A DNA stretch of 64,000 nt from Falsirhodobacter xinxiangensis (GCF_004959935.1 NZ_SMYN01000002.1:124001-188000); one strand, 5' to 3'. Positions 1-9,356 are shown, counted from the stretch's first letter. Notes: a model not told the origin generated them from the sequence alone. Numbers and translations are program-made.

Positions 1-842
1 TCCACGCGCAATCCGGTCGGGCAAAGGCGGGGTTCATCTCCGTCTCCTCGGCCGGGATCGAGCCGGAACGGATGGAGGAGGTTCTGTTCGGGCGCGAAAC
101 GACCGAGCGCGGATTGGAAAAGGGCCTTCTGGAACAAGCGCATGGCGGCGTCGTCTATTTCGACGAGGTGGCCGAGATGCCGCCCGGCACCCAGTCGAAA
201 CTTCTGCGCGTGCTGACGGAACAGCAGTTCACGCGCGTCGGCGGTGTGGAAAAGGTGCGTGTGGATCTGCGCGTCATCTCCTCCACCAGCCGCGATCTGC
301 GGGTGGAGATCGCGCAGGGCCGCTTTCGGCAGGAACTTTACGATCGGCTGAACGTCGTGCCGATCGCCGTCCCATCGTTGGAAGAACGGCGCGAGGATAT
401 TCCCGAACTGACGCGCCATTTCATCGCCAGTTTCCACAAGACCCAAGGCCTGCCGCTGCGCAAGCTGTCCCCGGATGCCGAAGCGTTGCTTCAGACGATG
501 CATTGGCCCGGCAACGTGCGGCAGCTTCGCAACGTCATCGAACGGGCGCTGATCCTTGGCGAAGGCTCCGGCCCCATCGAGCCGAGGGAGCTTCCGGGAC
601 AGGACGTGGGCGGCGGTGACGGGCGCATGGTGCTGGGCGGGGCGCTCGTGACCCTGCCGCTGCGCGAGGCGCGGGAGCTGTTCGAGCGGGAATACCTGCT
701 GACCCAGATCAACCGTTTCGGCGGCAATATCAGCCGCACGGCGCATTTCGTCGGGATGGAACGCTCGGCCCTGCACCGCAAGCTGAAATCGCTGGGCGTG
801 GTTACCAAGGCCCGCAACGGCGAAGACGAGCCTGAGGAATGA
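1..842 (+). CDS. ntrX: NtrX response regulator, C-terminal part (5' end outside window)
   Basis: Response regulator of the NtrY/NtrX two-component system (nitrogen and redox-related control). The frame is open from base 3, so about 279 C-terminal residues are present; the receiver domain and Walker A lie upstream of the window. Visible are the Walker B region (VVYFDEVAEM), the arginine-finger region (RFRQELYDRLNVVP) and a C-terminal Fis-type helix-turn-helix (GGNISRTAHFVGMERSALH). Where sigma-54 activators carry GAFTGA the protein reads RETTERGLEKGLLEQ, so the sigma-54 contact loop is missing. The stop overlaps the trkA start (ATGA). The ntrX-trkA-trkH-hfq order is the familiar alphaproteobacterial one, which supports NtrX over NtrC. 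Confidence 0.88.
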   Translation, partial: HAQSGRAKAGFISVSSAGIEPERMEEVLFGRETTERGLEKGLLEQAHGGVVYFDEVAEMPPGTQSKLLRVLTEQQFTRVGGVEKVRVDLRVISSTSRDLRVEIAQGRFRQELYDRLNVVPIAVPSLEERREDIPELTRHFIASFHKTQGLPLRKLSPDAEALLQTMHWPGNVRQLRNVIERALILGEGSGPIEPRELPGQDVGGGDGRMVLGGALVTLPLREARELFEREYLLTQINRFGGNISRTAHFVGMERSALHRKLKSLGVVTKARNGEDEPEE

Positions 843-2215
843 AAGTCATCATCTGCGGCGCGGGGCAGGTCGGCTGGCAGATTGCCCGCCACCTGTCTGG
901 CGAGCGCAACGACGTGACGGTCGTGGACATGAATGCCGACCTCGTCCGCCGCGCGACCGAGACGCTGGACGTGCAGGGGGTCGTGGGCTTTGCCTCCTAT
1001 CCCGACGTGCTGGAACGGGCGGGCGCGCGCGATGCCGACATGATCATCGCCGCCACCCATTCGGACGAGGTGAACATGGTCACCTGTCAGGTGGCCCATT
1101 CAGTCTTCTCGATCACGCGCAAGATCGCGCGGCTGCGGGCGCAAAGCTATCTCGACGCGATCTATGCCGACCTTTACCAGTCGGGGCACATGCCGATCGA
1201 CGTGGTGATCTCGCCCGAGAAGGAGGTGGCGGAGGCCGCGCTGCAACGGCTCGCCTCGCCCTCGGCCTTCGATACCGAAAGCTTCATGGATGGCGGCGCG
1301 CAGCTTCTGGGTGTGGCACTCGATCCTGATTGCCCGGTGCTGAACACCCCGCTGCGGCAGTTGAACGAGCTGTTCTCGACCCTGCGCGCCATTGTGGTGG
1401 GTGTGCGCCGCGAGGGGCGGCTGTTCGTGCCCGAACCCGAGGACCAGCTTTTCGCCGCCGACGAAATCTATGTCTTCACGCATTCCGACGATGTGAATCG
1501 CGCGCTGGACATCTTCGGCAAATCGACCAGACGGCAGGAGCGGGTGGTGATCATCGGCGGCGGTGCGGTCGGCCTTGCCGTCGCGCAGGCGCTGGAGAAC
1601 CAGACCCACCGCGTCCGCGCCAAGATGATCGAACGCGACCTTCCCCGCGCCGAAGCCGCCGCCGACACGTTGGAGCGGACGATCGTGCTGAACGGCGACG
1701 GCATGGATCTTGACCTGCTGGAGGAGGCGGACATCGCCAATGCCGACGCGGTTCTGGCCGTCACCGATGACGACAAGACGAACCTTCTGGCCGCCGTCCG
1801 CGCCAAGCAGGCGGGCTGCGGCATGGCCATCGCGCTGGTCAACGATCCGACGCTGGTGCCGCTGATGGGCGCGCTGGACATCGACGCGCATATCAACCCG
1901 CGCGCGACGACCGTATCCTCGATTCTGCGCCACATCCGCCACGGCCGCGTGCGCCAGATCTATTCCATCGGCGATGCCGAGGCCGAGATGATCGAGGCGC
2001 AGGTGCTGTCCACATCGCCGCTGGCTGGCCGGTTGATCCGCGACATCGACTTCCCCGAAGGCGTTCTGGTCGGCGCGGTGATGAAGGATCGGCGCATCCT
2101 GAAACCCACCGGCGATCTGCGGGTCGAGGAGGGCGACGTGATCGCCCTTTTCGCCATGACCAAGGACGTGCCCGAGGTGGAACGGCTGCTGCAAGTCTCC
2201 ATCGATTTCTTCTGA
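839..2215 (+). CDS. trkA: Trk potassium uptake protein TrkA
   Basis: Cytosolic NAD(H)/nucleotide-binding regulatory subunit of the Trk potassium uptake system. It is 458 residues, the usual TrkA length. It has the typical duplicated layout: an N-terminal RCK_N Rossmann domain starting VIICGAGQVGWQIARHLS, a first TrkA_C domain around residues 140-220, a second Rossmann domain starting VVIIGGGAVGLAVAQALE near residue 234, and a second TrkA_C domain at the end. The ATG overlaps the ntrX stop by four bases, and the stop (TGATG) overlaps the trkH start. This indicates translational coupling of regulator, gating subunit and channel. Confidence 0.95.
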   Translation: MKVIICGAGQVGWQIARHLSGERNDVTVVDMNADLVRRATETLDVQGVVGFASYPDVLERAGARDADMIIAATHSDEVNMVTCQVAHSVFSITRKIARLRAQSYLDAIYADLYQSGHMPIDVVISPEKEVAEAALQRLASPSAFDTESFMDGGAQLLGVALDPDCPVLNTPLRQLNELFSTLRAIVVGVRREGRLFVPEPEDQLFAADEIYVFTHSDDVNRALDIFGKSTRRQERVVIIGGGAVGLAVAQALENQTHRVRAKMIERDLPRAEAAADTLERTIVLNGDGMDLDLLEEADIANADAVLAVTDDDKTNLLAAVRAKQAGCGMAIALVNDPTLVPLMGALDIDAHINPRATTVSSILRHIRHGRVRQIYSIGDAEAEMIEAQVLSTSPLAGRLIRDIDFPEGVLVGAVMKDRRILKPTGDLRVEEGDVIALFAMTKDVPEVERLLQVSIDFF

Positions 2216-3714
2216 TGCGCGCGGGGAACGTTCCCTTTCTGGTGATCCTGATGGCGGTGGCGGGGCTGGCGATGTTCCTGCCCGCCTCGCATGCGCTGGT
2301 CCTTGGCGATCATGCCGAGGCGCGGGCGTTCCTCTATTCCGGGGTGCTGCTGCTGATGGTGACCGCGCTGATCGCGATTGCGACGGCGAATCATCGGCCG
2401 CCGAACCTTGCACGCAGCCAGCTTGCCGGGCTTCTGGGCGCGTATGCGCTGCTGCCGCTACTGTTTGCGGTGCCGTTCTATCTTGCGCTGCCCGATACGA
2501 CATTCGGCAATGCGTGGTTCGAGATGCTGTCGGCCTTCACCACCACGGGGGCCTCGCTTTACGATCGCCCCGGACGGCTGGGGCAGACGCTGCACCTTTG
2601 GCGCGCATTGGTCGGCTGGCTGGGCGGGTTCTTCGTGCTGCTGAACGCGGTGGCGGTGCTGGCGCCCCTGAACCTTGGCGGGACCGAGGTGGTCTCGGGT
2701 CGCCCGCCCGGTCGCCTCGTCGGCGGCTGGATCGAAGCGGCCGAGCCGTCCGAACGTCTGCCTCGCCACGCGACTGCGCTGTTTCCGGCCTATGGCGGGC
2801 TGACCCTGCTGCTGTGGGGCGCGCTTCTGACCAGCGGCGAGCCGGGGCTGGTTGCGCTGTCCTATGCGATGGGAACGCTTTCGACATCGGGCATCGCGCC
2901 CGGATGGGATTTCGCCGATGCGCCGATGATCCGGTCGGGAGAGGCGCTGGTCTTCGTCTTCTTCGTCGTGGCGATCACGCGGCGGATGATTCCCGGTGCG
3001 GTGCTGGTGGACCGTTCGCGCCCGCTGCGCGAGGACCCGGAAATCGTGCTGGCAGTGATGCTGATGCTGTCGGCCCCTGCGATGCTGATCCTGCGGCACT
3101 GGCTTGGCAGCGTCGATTACGTGGGCGGTGTGCCGCAATTCCTTCAGGCGCTGTGGGGCAGCATCTTCACCACGCTCAGCTTCATGACGACGACGGGGTA
3201 TGTCTCGGGCGGGTGGGACGTGGCGCGGGGCTGGTCGGGGCTGGGGTCTTCGGGTCTGATCCTGATGGGGCTGGCGATCATCGGCGGCGGCGTCGGGACG
3301 GCGGCGGGCGGCGTCACGCTTTTGCGCGTGCACGCGCTGTTCAGCCATTCGCGCCGAGAGTTGGAGCGGATCGTGCACCCTTCCTCGGTAGGCGGCGGCG
3401 GCGCGGCAGGGCGGCGGATTCGCGGCGAAGGGGCTTATGTGGCATGGATTTTCTTCATGCTCTTCGCCATATCTATCGCGGTGACGATGCTGGCATTGGC
3501 CCTGACGGGGCTGGATTTCGAACAGGCGGTGATCTTTTCCGTCGCGGCGCTGACCACCACCGGCCCGCTTGCCGCCGTCGCGGGCGAGGCGCCGGTCTTC
3601 TGGTCCGATCTGGGTGGGGTGCAGAAGGTGATCCTCGGCTTTGCAATGATCCTTGGTCGGATCGAAACGCTGGCGATCCTCGCGCTTTTCACCCCGGCCG
3701 CATGGTGGCGATAA
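2215..3714 (+). CDS. trkH: Trk potassium transporter membrane subunit TrkH
   Basis: Inner-membrane potassium-translocating subunit, 499 residues, almost wholly hydrophobic. The four pore loops of the SKT superfamily are visible: SAFTTTGAS near residue 104, GTLSTSGIAPG near 222, LSFMTTTGYVSGG near 322 and VAALTTTGPLAA near 443. Its start ATG shares bases with the trkA stop, so the two are almost certainly co-translated. It ends 119 bases before hfq. The protein needs TrkA for gating. Pore-loop glycines are all present, so it should be functional. Confidence 0.95.
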   Translation: MRAGNVPFLVILMAVAGLAMFLPASHALVLGDHAEARAFLYSGVLLLMVTALIAIATANHRPPNLARSQLAGLLGAYALLPLLFAVPFYLALPDTTFGNAWFEMLSAFTTTGASLYDRPGRLGQTLHLWRALVGWLGGFFVLLNAVAVLAPLNLGGTEVVSGRPPGRLVGGWIEAAEPSERLPRHATALFPAYGGLTLLLWGALLTSGEPGLVALSYAMGTLSTSGIAPGWDFADAPMIRSGEALVFVFFVVAITRRMIPGAVLVDRSRPLREDPEIVLAVMLMLSAPAMLILRHWLGSVDYVGGVPQFLQALWGSIFTTLSFMTTTGYVSGGWDVARGWSGLGSSGLILMGLAIIGGGVGTAAGGVTLLRVHALFSHSRRELERIVHPSSVGGGGAAGRRIRGEGAYVAWIFFMLFAISIAVTMLALALTGLDFEQAVIFSVAALTTTGPLAAVAGEAPVFWSDLGGVQKVILGFAMILGRIETLAILALFTPAAWWR

Positions 3715-3833
3715 CGCGCTGCTTTTTGGGCTGGAATCTTCCGTGGCCGCGTTTCATACTTCACAGCGCGCCGTCGGGTCCCAGGGTCCGGGGGACGAGG
3801 GAACGACGCAATATATAACAACAAGGCATCAAA

Positions 3834-4067
3834 ATGGCTGCCGACAAGCAAAATCTCCAGGACGCTTTCCTGAACCATGTTCGCAAGGCGAAGGTCCCGG
3901 TCACGATCTTCCTGATCAACGGTGTGAAACTTCAGGGTGTCATCACCTGGTTCGACAATTTCTGCGTGCTTCTGCGCCGCGATGGCCAGTCGCAGCTTGT
4001 CTACAAGCACGCGATCTCTACCATCATGCCAGGTGCTCCGATCAACCTGTATGAAGGCGAAGACTGA
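3834..4067 (+). CDS. hfq: RNA chaperone Hfq
   Basis: Sm-like RNA chaperone that pairs small RNAs with mRNAs, 77 residues, the short form usual in alphaproteobacteria. Sm1 (residues 8-45, with [21 protein letters not shown]) and the Sm2 signature YKHAISTI are intact, and the acidic C-terminal tail is very short. The gene starts at ATG after an A-rich stretch with AACAAGG. hflX follows after eight bases, the same hfq-hflX arrangement as in enterobacteria. The 119-base region upstream holds an AT-rich patch (ATATATAAC at 3812-3820) that may belong to its own promoter, but I cannot place a convincing -35. Confidence 0.97.
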   Translation: MAADKQNLQDAFLNHVRKAKVPVTIFLINGVKLQGVITWFDNFCVLLRRDGQSQLVYKHAISTIMPGAPINLYEGED

Positions 4068-4075
4068 TTAGCGAA

Positions 4076-5365
4076 TTGCCCGAGGATGACCGCGCCGGCG
4101 CGCCGCATGACACTGCGGCAAAGCCCACGCGCGCATATGTGCTCCACCCGGATCTGAAGGCGGCGCAGTCTCGTCGCTTGCCCGAACATGGGCTGGCCGA
4201 GGCGGTGTCGCTGGCGACGGCTCTTCCGGGTCTGGAAGTGGTGGGGGCCGAGGTCGTGCGTCTGCCCAAGGCCCAGCCCGGCACGCTGTTCGGCTCCGGC
4301 AAGGTTGCCGAGCTTGCCCAGCGGCTGGAGGATATCGACCTCGTTCTGGTCGACGGTCCCGTAACGCCGGTGCAGCAGCGCAATCTGGAAAAGGAATGGG
4401 GCGTCAAGCTTCTGGACCGGACCGGGCTGATCCTTGAAATCTTCGCCGACCGCGCTCGCACGCGCGAGGGTGTGCTGCAGGTCGAACTCGCCGCGCTGTC
4501 CTATCAGCGCACGCGGCTGGTTCGCGCCTGGACGCACCTTGAACGTCAGCGGGGCGGTTTTGGCTTCGTCGGCGGCCCGGGCGAGACGCAGATCGAATCC
4601 GACCGCCGCGCCATCGACGAGCAGGTCATCCGTATCCGCCGTCAGTTGGAGAAGGTCGTCCGCACGCGCGAGTTGCACCGCGCCGCCCGTCGCAAGGTGC
4701 CTTTCCCAGTCGTCGCGCTGGTCGGCTATACCAACGCCGGAAAATCCACACTCTTCAACCGCATGACCGGGGCCGAAGTTCTGGCCAAGGACATGTTGTT
4801 CGCAACGCTGGACCCGACCATGCGCGGGGTCGAACTGCCCACGGGCATGAAGGTGATCCTGTCTGACACGGTGGGCTTCATCTCGGACCTGCCGACGCAG
4901 CTCGTCGCCGCCTTCCGCGCGACGCTGGAGGAGGTGCTGGAGGCCGACCTGATCCTGCACGTCCGCGATATCGCCCATCCCGAAAGCGCCGAACAGGCGG
5001 CGGATGTGGGCGACATCCTGACCAGCCTTGGCGTCGATCCCAAGGTGCCGATGTTCGAGGTGTGGAACAAGCTGGACCTCGTCAGCGCGACCATCCGCGA
5101 GCAGTTGGTCGAACAGGACCGGCACGGCATCTTCCCCGTCTCGGCCCTGACGGGCGAGGGGATCGAGCCCTTGCTGCGCGCAGTCACCGACGCGCTGGAT
5201 GCCGAACGCCTGACCGAGACGATCCCGGTTGCCTTTGCCGATGGCCGCGGCCGCGCATGGCTGCACGAAGAAGGTGTGGTCACCGCCGAGGAGCAGACCG
5301 CGGACGGCTATGACGTGACCGTCAACTGGACGACGCGGCAAAAGGCCCGTTACCTCGCATTGTAG
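4076..5365 (+). CDS. hflX: Ribosome-associated GTPase HflX
   Basis: Ribosome-splitting/rescue GTPase of the Obg-HflX superfamily, 429 residues. The N-terminal HflX domain contains the glycine-rich segment GFVGGPGETQIESDRR. The G domain shows G1 GYTNAGKST, G3 DTVGFI and G4 NKLD. The only sensible initiator is TTG at 4076, eight bases after the hfq stop; no in-frame ATG exists before conserved sequence begins (TRAYVLHPDLK). It is therefore probably translated with, and at lower efficiency than, hfq. A long hairpin begins at the last base of its stop codon. Confidence 0.93.
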   Translation: MPEDDRAGAPHDTAAKPTRAYVLHPDLKAAQSRRLPEHGLAEAVSLATALPGLEVVGAEVVRLPKAQPGTLFGSGKVAELAQRLEDIDLVLVDGPVTPVQQRNLEKEWGVKLLDRTGLILEIFADRARTREGVLQVELAALSYQRTRLVRAWTHLERQRGGFGFVGGPGETQIESDRRAIDEQVIRIRRQLEKVVRTRELHRAARRKVPFPVVALVGYTNAGKSTLFNRMTGAEVLAKDMLFATLDPTMRGVELPTGMKVILSDTVGFISDLPTQLVAAFRATLEEVLEADLILHVRDIAHPESAEQAADVGDILTSLGVDPKVPMFEVWNKLDLVSATIREQLVEQDRHGIFPVSALTGEGIEPLLRAVTDALDAERLTETIPVAFADGRGRAWLHEEGVVTAEEQTADGYDVTVNWTTRQKARYLAL

Positions 5366-5386
5366 GCCGGACCGTCAGGTCCGGCC
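5365..5386. terminator. Perfect hairpin between convergent hflX and acylase genes
   Basis: Nine-base arms (GGCCGGACC / GGTCCGGCC) around a GTCA loop start at the last base of the hflX stop codon. There is no T-tract on either strand, so it may act as a bidirectional RNA 3'-end stabiliser or a Rho-assisted stop rather than a classical intrinsic terminator. Confidence 0.55.
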
Positions 5387-5417
5387 GCCCGCAGACAGGC
5401 ACGTCTAGGCGGGAGTG

Positions 5418-7877
5418 CTACCGGGGCGTCAGATGCGTGATCCCCACCGCCGCCGCCCGCGCCAGATCGGCATCCAGCGACATCGGGATATACTCGCCCC
5501 GCCGCCACAACCCGCCCAGATCGTCATAGAACCGCGACAGCGGATGCCCCGACTGCCCGGTCGAGGTGATGAAGACCGAACTGTCCGGGTCCGCGAAGTC
5601 ATAGACGCCGCGATAGCCCGCGCCATGCACGTTCTGGAACGGGTCCTGCCCGTAGCCCTTGGTCACCCCGCGAAGAAGCGTATCGTCCCCGCCCGAGGTC
5701 GATTGCCGGATGTTGACCAGATAACGCAGCAGCGGAACGTTCCCCAGCACCGGATGGTCATGCGTCGCCTGATGCGCGTCGCCCCAACGCCAGCTTTCGA
5801 TGTTCTTGCCATAGCGGTCCGACAGCCAGACCAGCGCATCGTCCAGCGCCATTCGCGCGATGTCGGTGCAGGTCTCGACCGGAGAAGACTGGATGATGTC
5901 GCACCACACGCCCGCACCGCCTTCGTTGCGGAACACGCGGGTGAGGAAGACGTTGTCGATATGGCCGAACTCGTCCGCCATCGGGCCAAGCTCGTCGCGG
6001 ATCAGGCGGTCCTGCAACGCCGCCAGCCATGCCTGCGAGATCAGCGGCTCGGGCATGTGCTCGTTCATCTCTCCGTTCCACTGGGCCAGCATTTCCAGCG
6101 CACGCTGGCGCTGGCGTTCCGGGGTGCCTTCGGGGGCCGCCTCACCGGTGAACCAGAGATCGGCGCCGATCAGCGGCAAGACCTGCCGCGCACCGATCGA
6201 CACCGTGTCCAGCTGCGCCTCGATGAAGCTCTCGCGGGTATGCACCTCGCGTGCGCGCATCAGGGCCAGCCAACGCTGGATGCGCTGCGTGTCGCCCCAT
6301 TCGAAGCTGACATGGTTCGGGAAGGGCCGATCCACCGTCTTGTTGTTGGTATTACCGAGAATGCCCGTATCGGGATTCACGACACGCGGATTGTCCTCAT
6401 AAGGGCGGACGCCGTCCCAACGATTGCGCGGGTCCCAGCCCGGCGTCGGAAGACGGCCCTGCGCCTGCATCTGCGGGTCACGATTCGGAATGGCGCCAAC
6501 CGTCTGCATCGCGATCCCGGCCCGGTCCGCCAGCATCACGTTCTGCGCCGGGGCTACGACCAGCCGTCCGGCCTCGATCGCGTCGTCCACCGTCTTCGAC
6601 TGCATCAACCGCATCGCAGCCGTCATCGAGGTATCGCCCTCGGCCAGCGCGGTCCAGGACAGCGACATGACATGCCCGCGCGGCGTGACGGTGCCGACAT
6701 CGTAATGCGATCCTGCCAGAACCGGCCCGTTTTCCGTCCACCGCAGGGTGAGCGTGACCGGAGCACTGCCCGCCACGTTGATGATCGAGCGGCGCGTTTC
6801 GAACTTCTTCCAGCCATCGGGGGTGCGGTATTCCTCGGGGTTGTCCGGGTTCACCTCCTCGATATGCAGATCCTGATCATCGACATAGGCGGTGGTCAGG
6901 CCCCAGCCCAGCGCGTCGGACCGGCCCGTCATGATGACCGGGGTTCCCGGAATGGTCGCGCCGATCACGCCGCCCGATTGCAGTTGCAAACGCGCCAGAT
7001 ACCAGATCGACGGCGCCGTGAAGCTCAGATGCGGATCGTTGGCCAGCAGCGTGCCGCCCGCAGCCGAACGCGCGGGCGCTGCGGCCCATGCGTTGGATGC
7101 GCCCGCGAAAGCGCGGCGATGGAATGGCGAAAGCGGGTCCTCGGCCATTCGGATCGGTTCGTAGTCCGGCGTCACACCCGGCGCGAGTTCGGAATAGCGC
7201 GGCAGCGCCGTCACCGCCTGTCCCGGATCGTCGGGCAGGATGTCGTGCAGCCGGTCATCCGGCAGGAGCAGCGACATCCGCGCCCGCAGCACCTCGGATT
7301 CCAGATGCGAGGACAGTTGCAGCGCCATCAGCTTCAGGATCGCGATGCTGTCGGCGGGCTGCCACGCCGCGATCTCGTTCGAAAAGAAGAAGAATTCAGG
7401 CGCGCCACGCCCCCGCGCCTCGGCATTCACCTGATCGATCCAGTCGTTCACCCCTCGGGCATAGGCATCCAGCGCGCGCCGCGTCGGCTCGTCCTGCGCG
7501 GGCACCGCCCGGCTGGCCAGACCATAAAGGTCATAGCGGCGGATCATCGCGTCGGTTTGAAGGGTCCGTTCGCCAAAAATCTCGGACAGGCGTCCTTGGG
7601 CGGTCCGGCGCAGCAGCGTCATCTGCCACAACCGATCCTGCGCATGGGCAAAGCCAAGGGCGCGGAACACATCCTCGTCGCTGCCGCCGAAGATATGCGG
7701 CACGTTGGCGTTGTTGCGCACGATCTCGACCGGGGCGGACAGGCCGGGCAGCGCGAAATCCTCGGAATAGTCGGGCAGGGATCGCGACAGGAAGAAATAG
7801 GCGACCGCCAGCGCGGCAAGCCCCAGCAGGATCAACCCTGAAAGGATGCGCAAGAGCCAACGGAAAACGGTGAACAT
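5418..7877 (-). CDS. Penicillin acylase family (Ntn-hydrolase) protein
   Basis: Member of the penicillin amidase S45 family: amide hydrolases acting on acylated amino compounds such as acyl-homoserine lactones or beta-lactams. The substrate cannot be told from sequence. From the chosen ATG at 7877 it is 819 residues. It opens with a strong signal/anchor helix (residues 6-30) and should be periplasmic after autoprocessing. The alpha chain is followed by GASNAWA, where Ser261 is the expected autocatalytic N-terminal nucleophile of the beta chain. NDPHL follows shortly after, and NTNNK and GQSG-type segments are further down. A longer frame begins at 7940, but it would put 21 polar residues before the signal sequence. 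The downstream neighbour hflX is convergent. Confidence 0.88.
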   Translation of the reverse strand: MFTVFRWLLRILSGLILLGLAALAVAYFFLSRSLPDYSEDFALPGLSAPVEIVRNNANVPHIFGGSDEDVFRALGFAHAQDRLWQMTLLRRTAQGRLSEIFGERTLQTDAMIRRYDLYGLASRAVPAQDEPTRRALDAYARGVNDWIDQVNAEARGRGAPEFFFFSNEIAAWQPADSIAILKLMALQLSSHLESEVLRARMSLLLPDDRLHDILPDDPGQAVTALPRYSELAPGVTPDYEPIRMAEDPLSPFHRRAFAGASNAWAAAPARSAAGGTLLANDPHLSFTAPSIWYLARLQLQSGGVIGATIPGTPVIMTGRSDALGWGLTTAYVDDQDLHIEEVNPDNPEEYRTPDGWKKFETRRSIINVAGSAPVTLTLRWTENGPVLAGSHYDVGTVTPRGHVMSLSWTALAEGDTSMTAAMRLMQSKTVDDAIEAGRLVVAPAQNVMLADRAGIAMQTVGAIPNRDPQMQAQGRLPTPGWDPRNRWDGVRPYEDNPRVVNPDTGILGNTNNKTVDRPFPNHVSFEWGDTQRIQRWLALMRAREVHTRESFIEAQLDTVSIGARQVLPLIGADLWFTGEAAPEGTPERQRQRALEMLAQWNGEMNEHMPEPLISQAWLAALQDRLIRDELGPMADEFGHIDNVFLTRVFRNEGGAGVWCDIIQSSPVETCTDIARMALDDALVWLSDRYGKNIESWRWGDAHQATHDHPVLGNVPLLRYLVNIRQSTSGGDDTLLRGVTKGYGQDPFQNVHGAGYRGVYDFADPDSSVFITSTGQSGHPLSRFYDDLGGLWRRGEYIPMSLDADLARAAAVGITHLTPR

Positions 7878-7954
7878 GGGGAGGGCATCCTTGACGTCGG
7901 GGACCGCTTGCTTCCTAGTCCATTGCGACTGAAGGAGCAATTAAGGAGCGGCGC

Positions 7955-8818
7955 ATGGCTAAGGTGGCATTTCTGGGTCTGGGCGTCATGGGCGCGCCGA
8001 TGGCAGGGCATCTGGTGGCGAAGGGTCACGAGGTCGCGGTCTATAATCGCACATTCGCAAAGGCCGAGGATTGGGTCGCGAAGCATGGCGGCCGCGCCGC
8101 CCGCACCCCGCGCGAGGCTGCGGAGGGTGCCGAATTCGTGATGGCCTGTGTCGGCAACGACGACGATCTGCGCAGCATCTGTCTGGGCGAGGATGGCGCA
8201 TTCGCGGGTATGAAGAATGCGATCTTCGTCGATCACACCACCGTTTCCGCCCAAGTCACGCGCGAGATGGCCGATGCGGCGCGCGAAGCGGGAATCGGCT
8301 TCATCGACGCGCCGGTCTCTGGTGGTCAGGCCGGGGCTGAAAATGGCGTTCTGTCGGTGATGTGCGGCGGGGCCGAGGCCGATTATACCGAGGCGGAGCC
8401 GGTGATCGCCGCCTATTCCAGAATCTGCCGCCGTCTGGGCGATACCGGCGCAGGCCAGATCGCCAAGATGATGAACCAGATCTGCATCGCCGGAATCGTC
8501 CAAGGTCTGTCCGAAGCCGTCGCCTTTGGTGAAAAGGCCGGGATGGATGTGAAAGCGGTGGTCGAGGTCATTCAGGGCGGAGCTGCCGGAAGTTGGCAGA
8601 TGGTGAACCGCCACGCCACGATGGTCGATGACAAGTTCGACTATGGCTTTGCCGTCGACTGGATGCGCAAGGACCTTGGCATCTGCCTGCGCACGGCGGA
8701 CGAGATCGGCGCAAGCCTGCCGCTGACCGCGCTGGTCGATCAGTTCTACAAGGACGTGCAGCGGATGGGCGGAGGACGCTGGGACACGTCCTCGCTGGTC
8801 AAGCGTCTTAAGGAATGA
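7955..8818 (+). CDS. NAD(P)-dependent beta-hydroxyacid dehydrogenase
   Basis: Oxidoreductase of the 3-hydroxyisobutyrate dehydrogenase / glyoxylate-succinic semialdehyde reductase family, 287 residues. The N-terminal Rossmann fold shows GLGVMG at residues 8-13. The residue after strand beta-2 is Arg32 (VYNRT), which usually means NADP(H) preference. The substrate-binding signature FIDAPVSGG lies at 117-125, and the catalytic lysine is Lys171 in GAGQIAKMMNQ. A good GGAG Shine-Dalgarno sits before the ATG. Exact substrate is uncertain: small 2- or 3-hydroxyacids or semialdehydes. The gene is divergent from the acylase and overlaps the next gene at its 3' end by 11 bases. Confidence 0.85.
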   Translation: MAKVAFLGLGVMGAPMAGHLVAKGHEVAVYNRTFAKAEDWVAKHGGRAARTPREAAEGAEFVMACVGNDDDLRSICLGEDGAFAGMKNAIFVDHTTVSAQVTREMADAAREAGIGFIDAPVSGGQAGAENGVLSVMCGGAEADYTEAEPVIAAYSRICRRLGDTGAGQIAKMMNQICIAGIVQGLSEAVAFGEKAGMDVKAVVEVIQGGAAGSWQMVNRHATMVDDKFDYGFAVDWMRKDLGICLRTADEIGASLPLTALVDQFYKDVQRMGGGRWDTSSLVKRLKE

Positions 8819-9356
8819 TGCGCGTGTATTTGGTCCCGGCCACAGTCGCCCCAGCGATCAGGCCGGACTGACCGAAGACAAGGGCGATGACCGGGTCGAT
8901 CTCGGTCGTTTCCTTGCCGATGCTGCCGCCTTGGTCGGGGGTGGCATAGCGAAGGTCGGCCCCGGCGGCCCAGCCGCTGGCACCGCGGAAATCGGCCAGC
9001 GCCTGCGGCGTCATGAAGAACAGCGCATGGGCATATTGCTGCGCGCCGATCTGGAAGCCGATCGAAGCTTTGGCGGAGGAGTAGTAATCCACCGTCACGT
9101 CCTGAATCCGCAGCGCGCCGCGACCATATGCACCGCCGATGCCCAGCCCGGCCTCGGTCACGAGCGGCATGTAGAGAACCCCTGCCGAACGCGCAGCAAG
9201 GTCCTGCGTACCGGGATATGTCTGGAACAAATAGTTGCGCGTGGCATCCACCCGCGCGTCGATCATCGCCGCGCCATTGCTGCCGACGCCGTTGTTGCAA
9301 GCCGCCAGCGCAAGCGCCGCGCCCGTGCTGCCCAGGAAAACACGCCTGCTGATCAT
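8808..9356 (-). CDS. SYLF/YSC84-domain lipoprotein with twin-arginine signal
   Basis: 182-residue exported lipoprotein. The N-terminus MISRRVFLGSTGAALALAAC combines a Tat-like motif (SRRVFLG) with a lipobox (LAAC, Cys20), so folded export followed by lipidation is predicted. The mature part matches the SYLF (YSC84, phosphoinositide-binding in eukaryotes) domain: GVLYMP, AGLGIGGAYGRGAL, SIGFQIGAQQYAHALFFM. The function of bacterial members is not established; envelope lipid binding is the usual guess. GAGGG precedes ATG 9356 at good distance, which favours this start over an upstream ATG at 9419. It overlaps the convergent dehydrogenase gene by 11 bases. Confidence 0.85.
   Translation of the reverse strand: MISRRVFLGSTGAALALAACNNGVGSNGAAMIDARVDATRNYLFQTYPGTQDLAARSAGVLYMPLVTEAGLGIGGAYGRGALRIQDVTVDYYSSAKASIGFQIGAQQYAHALFFMTPQALADFRGASGWAAGADLRYATPDQGGSIGKETTEIDPVIALVFGQSGLIAGATVAGTKYTRIIP

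Noticed and set aside
5415-7841. Rightward open frame of 808 codons opposite the acylase
   Set aside because: Shadow of the penicillin acylase gene, which has a signal peptide and the Ntn nucleophile motif.
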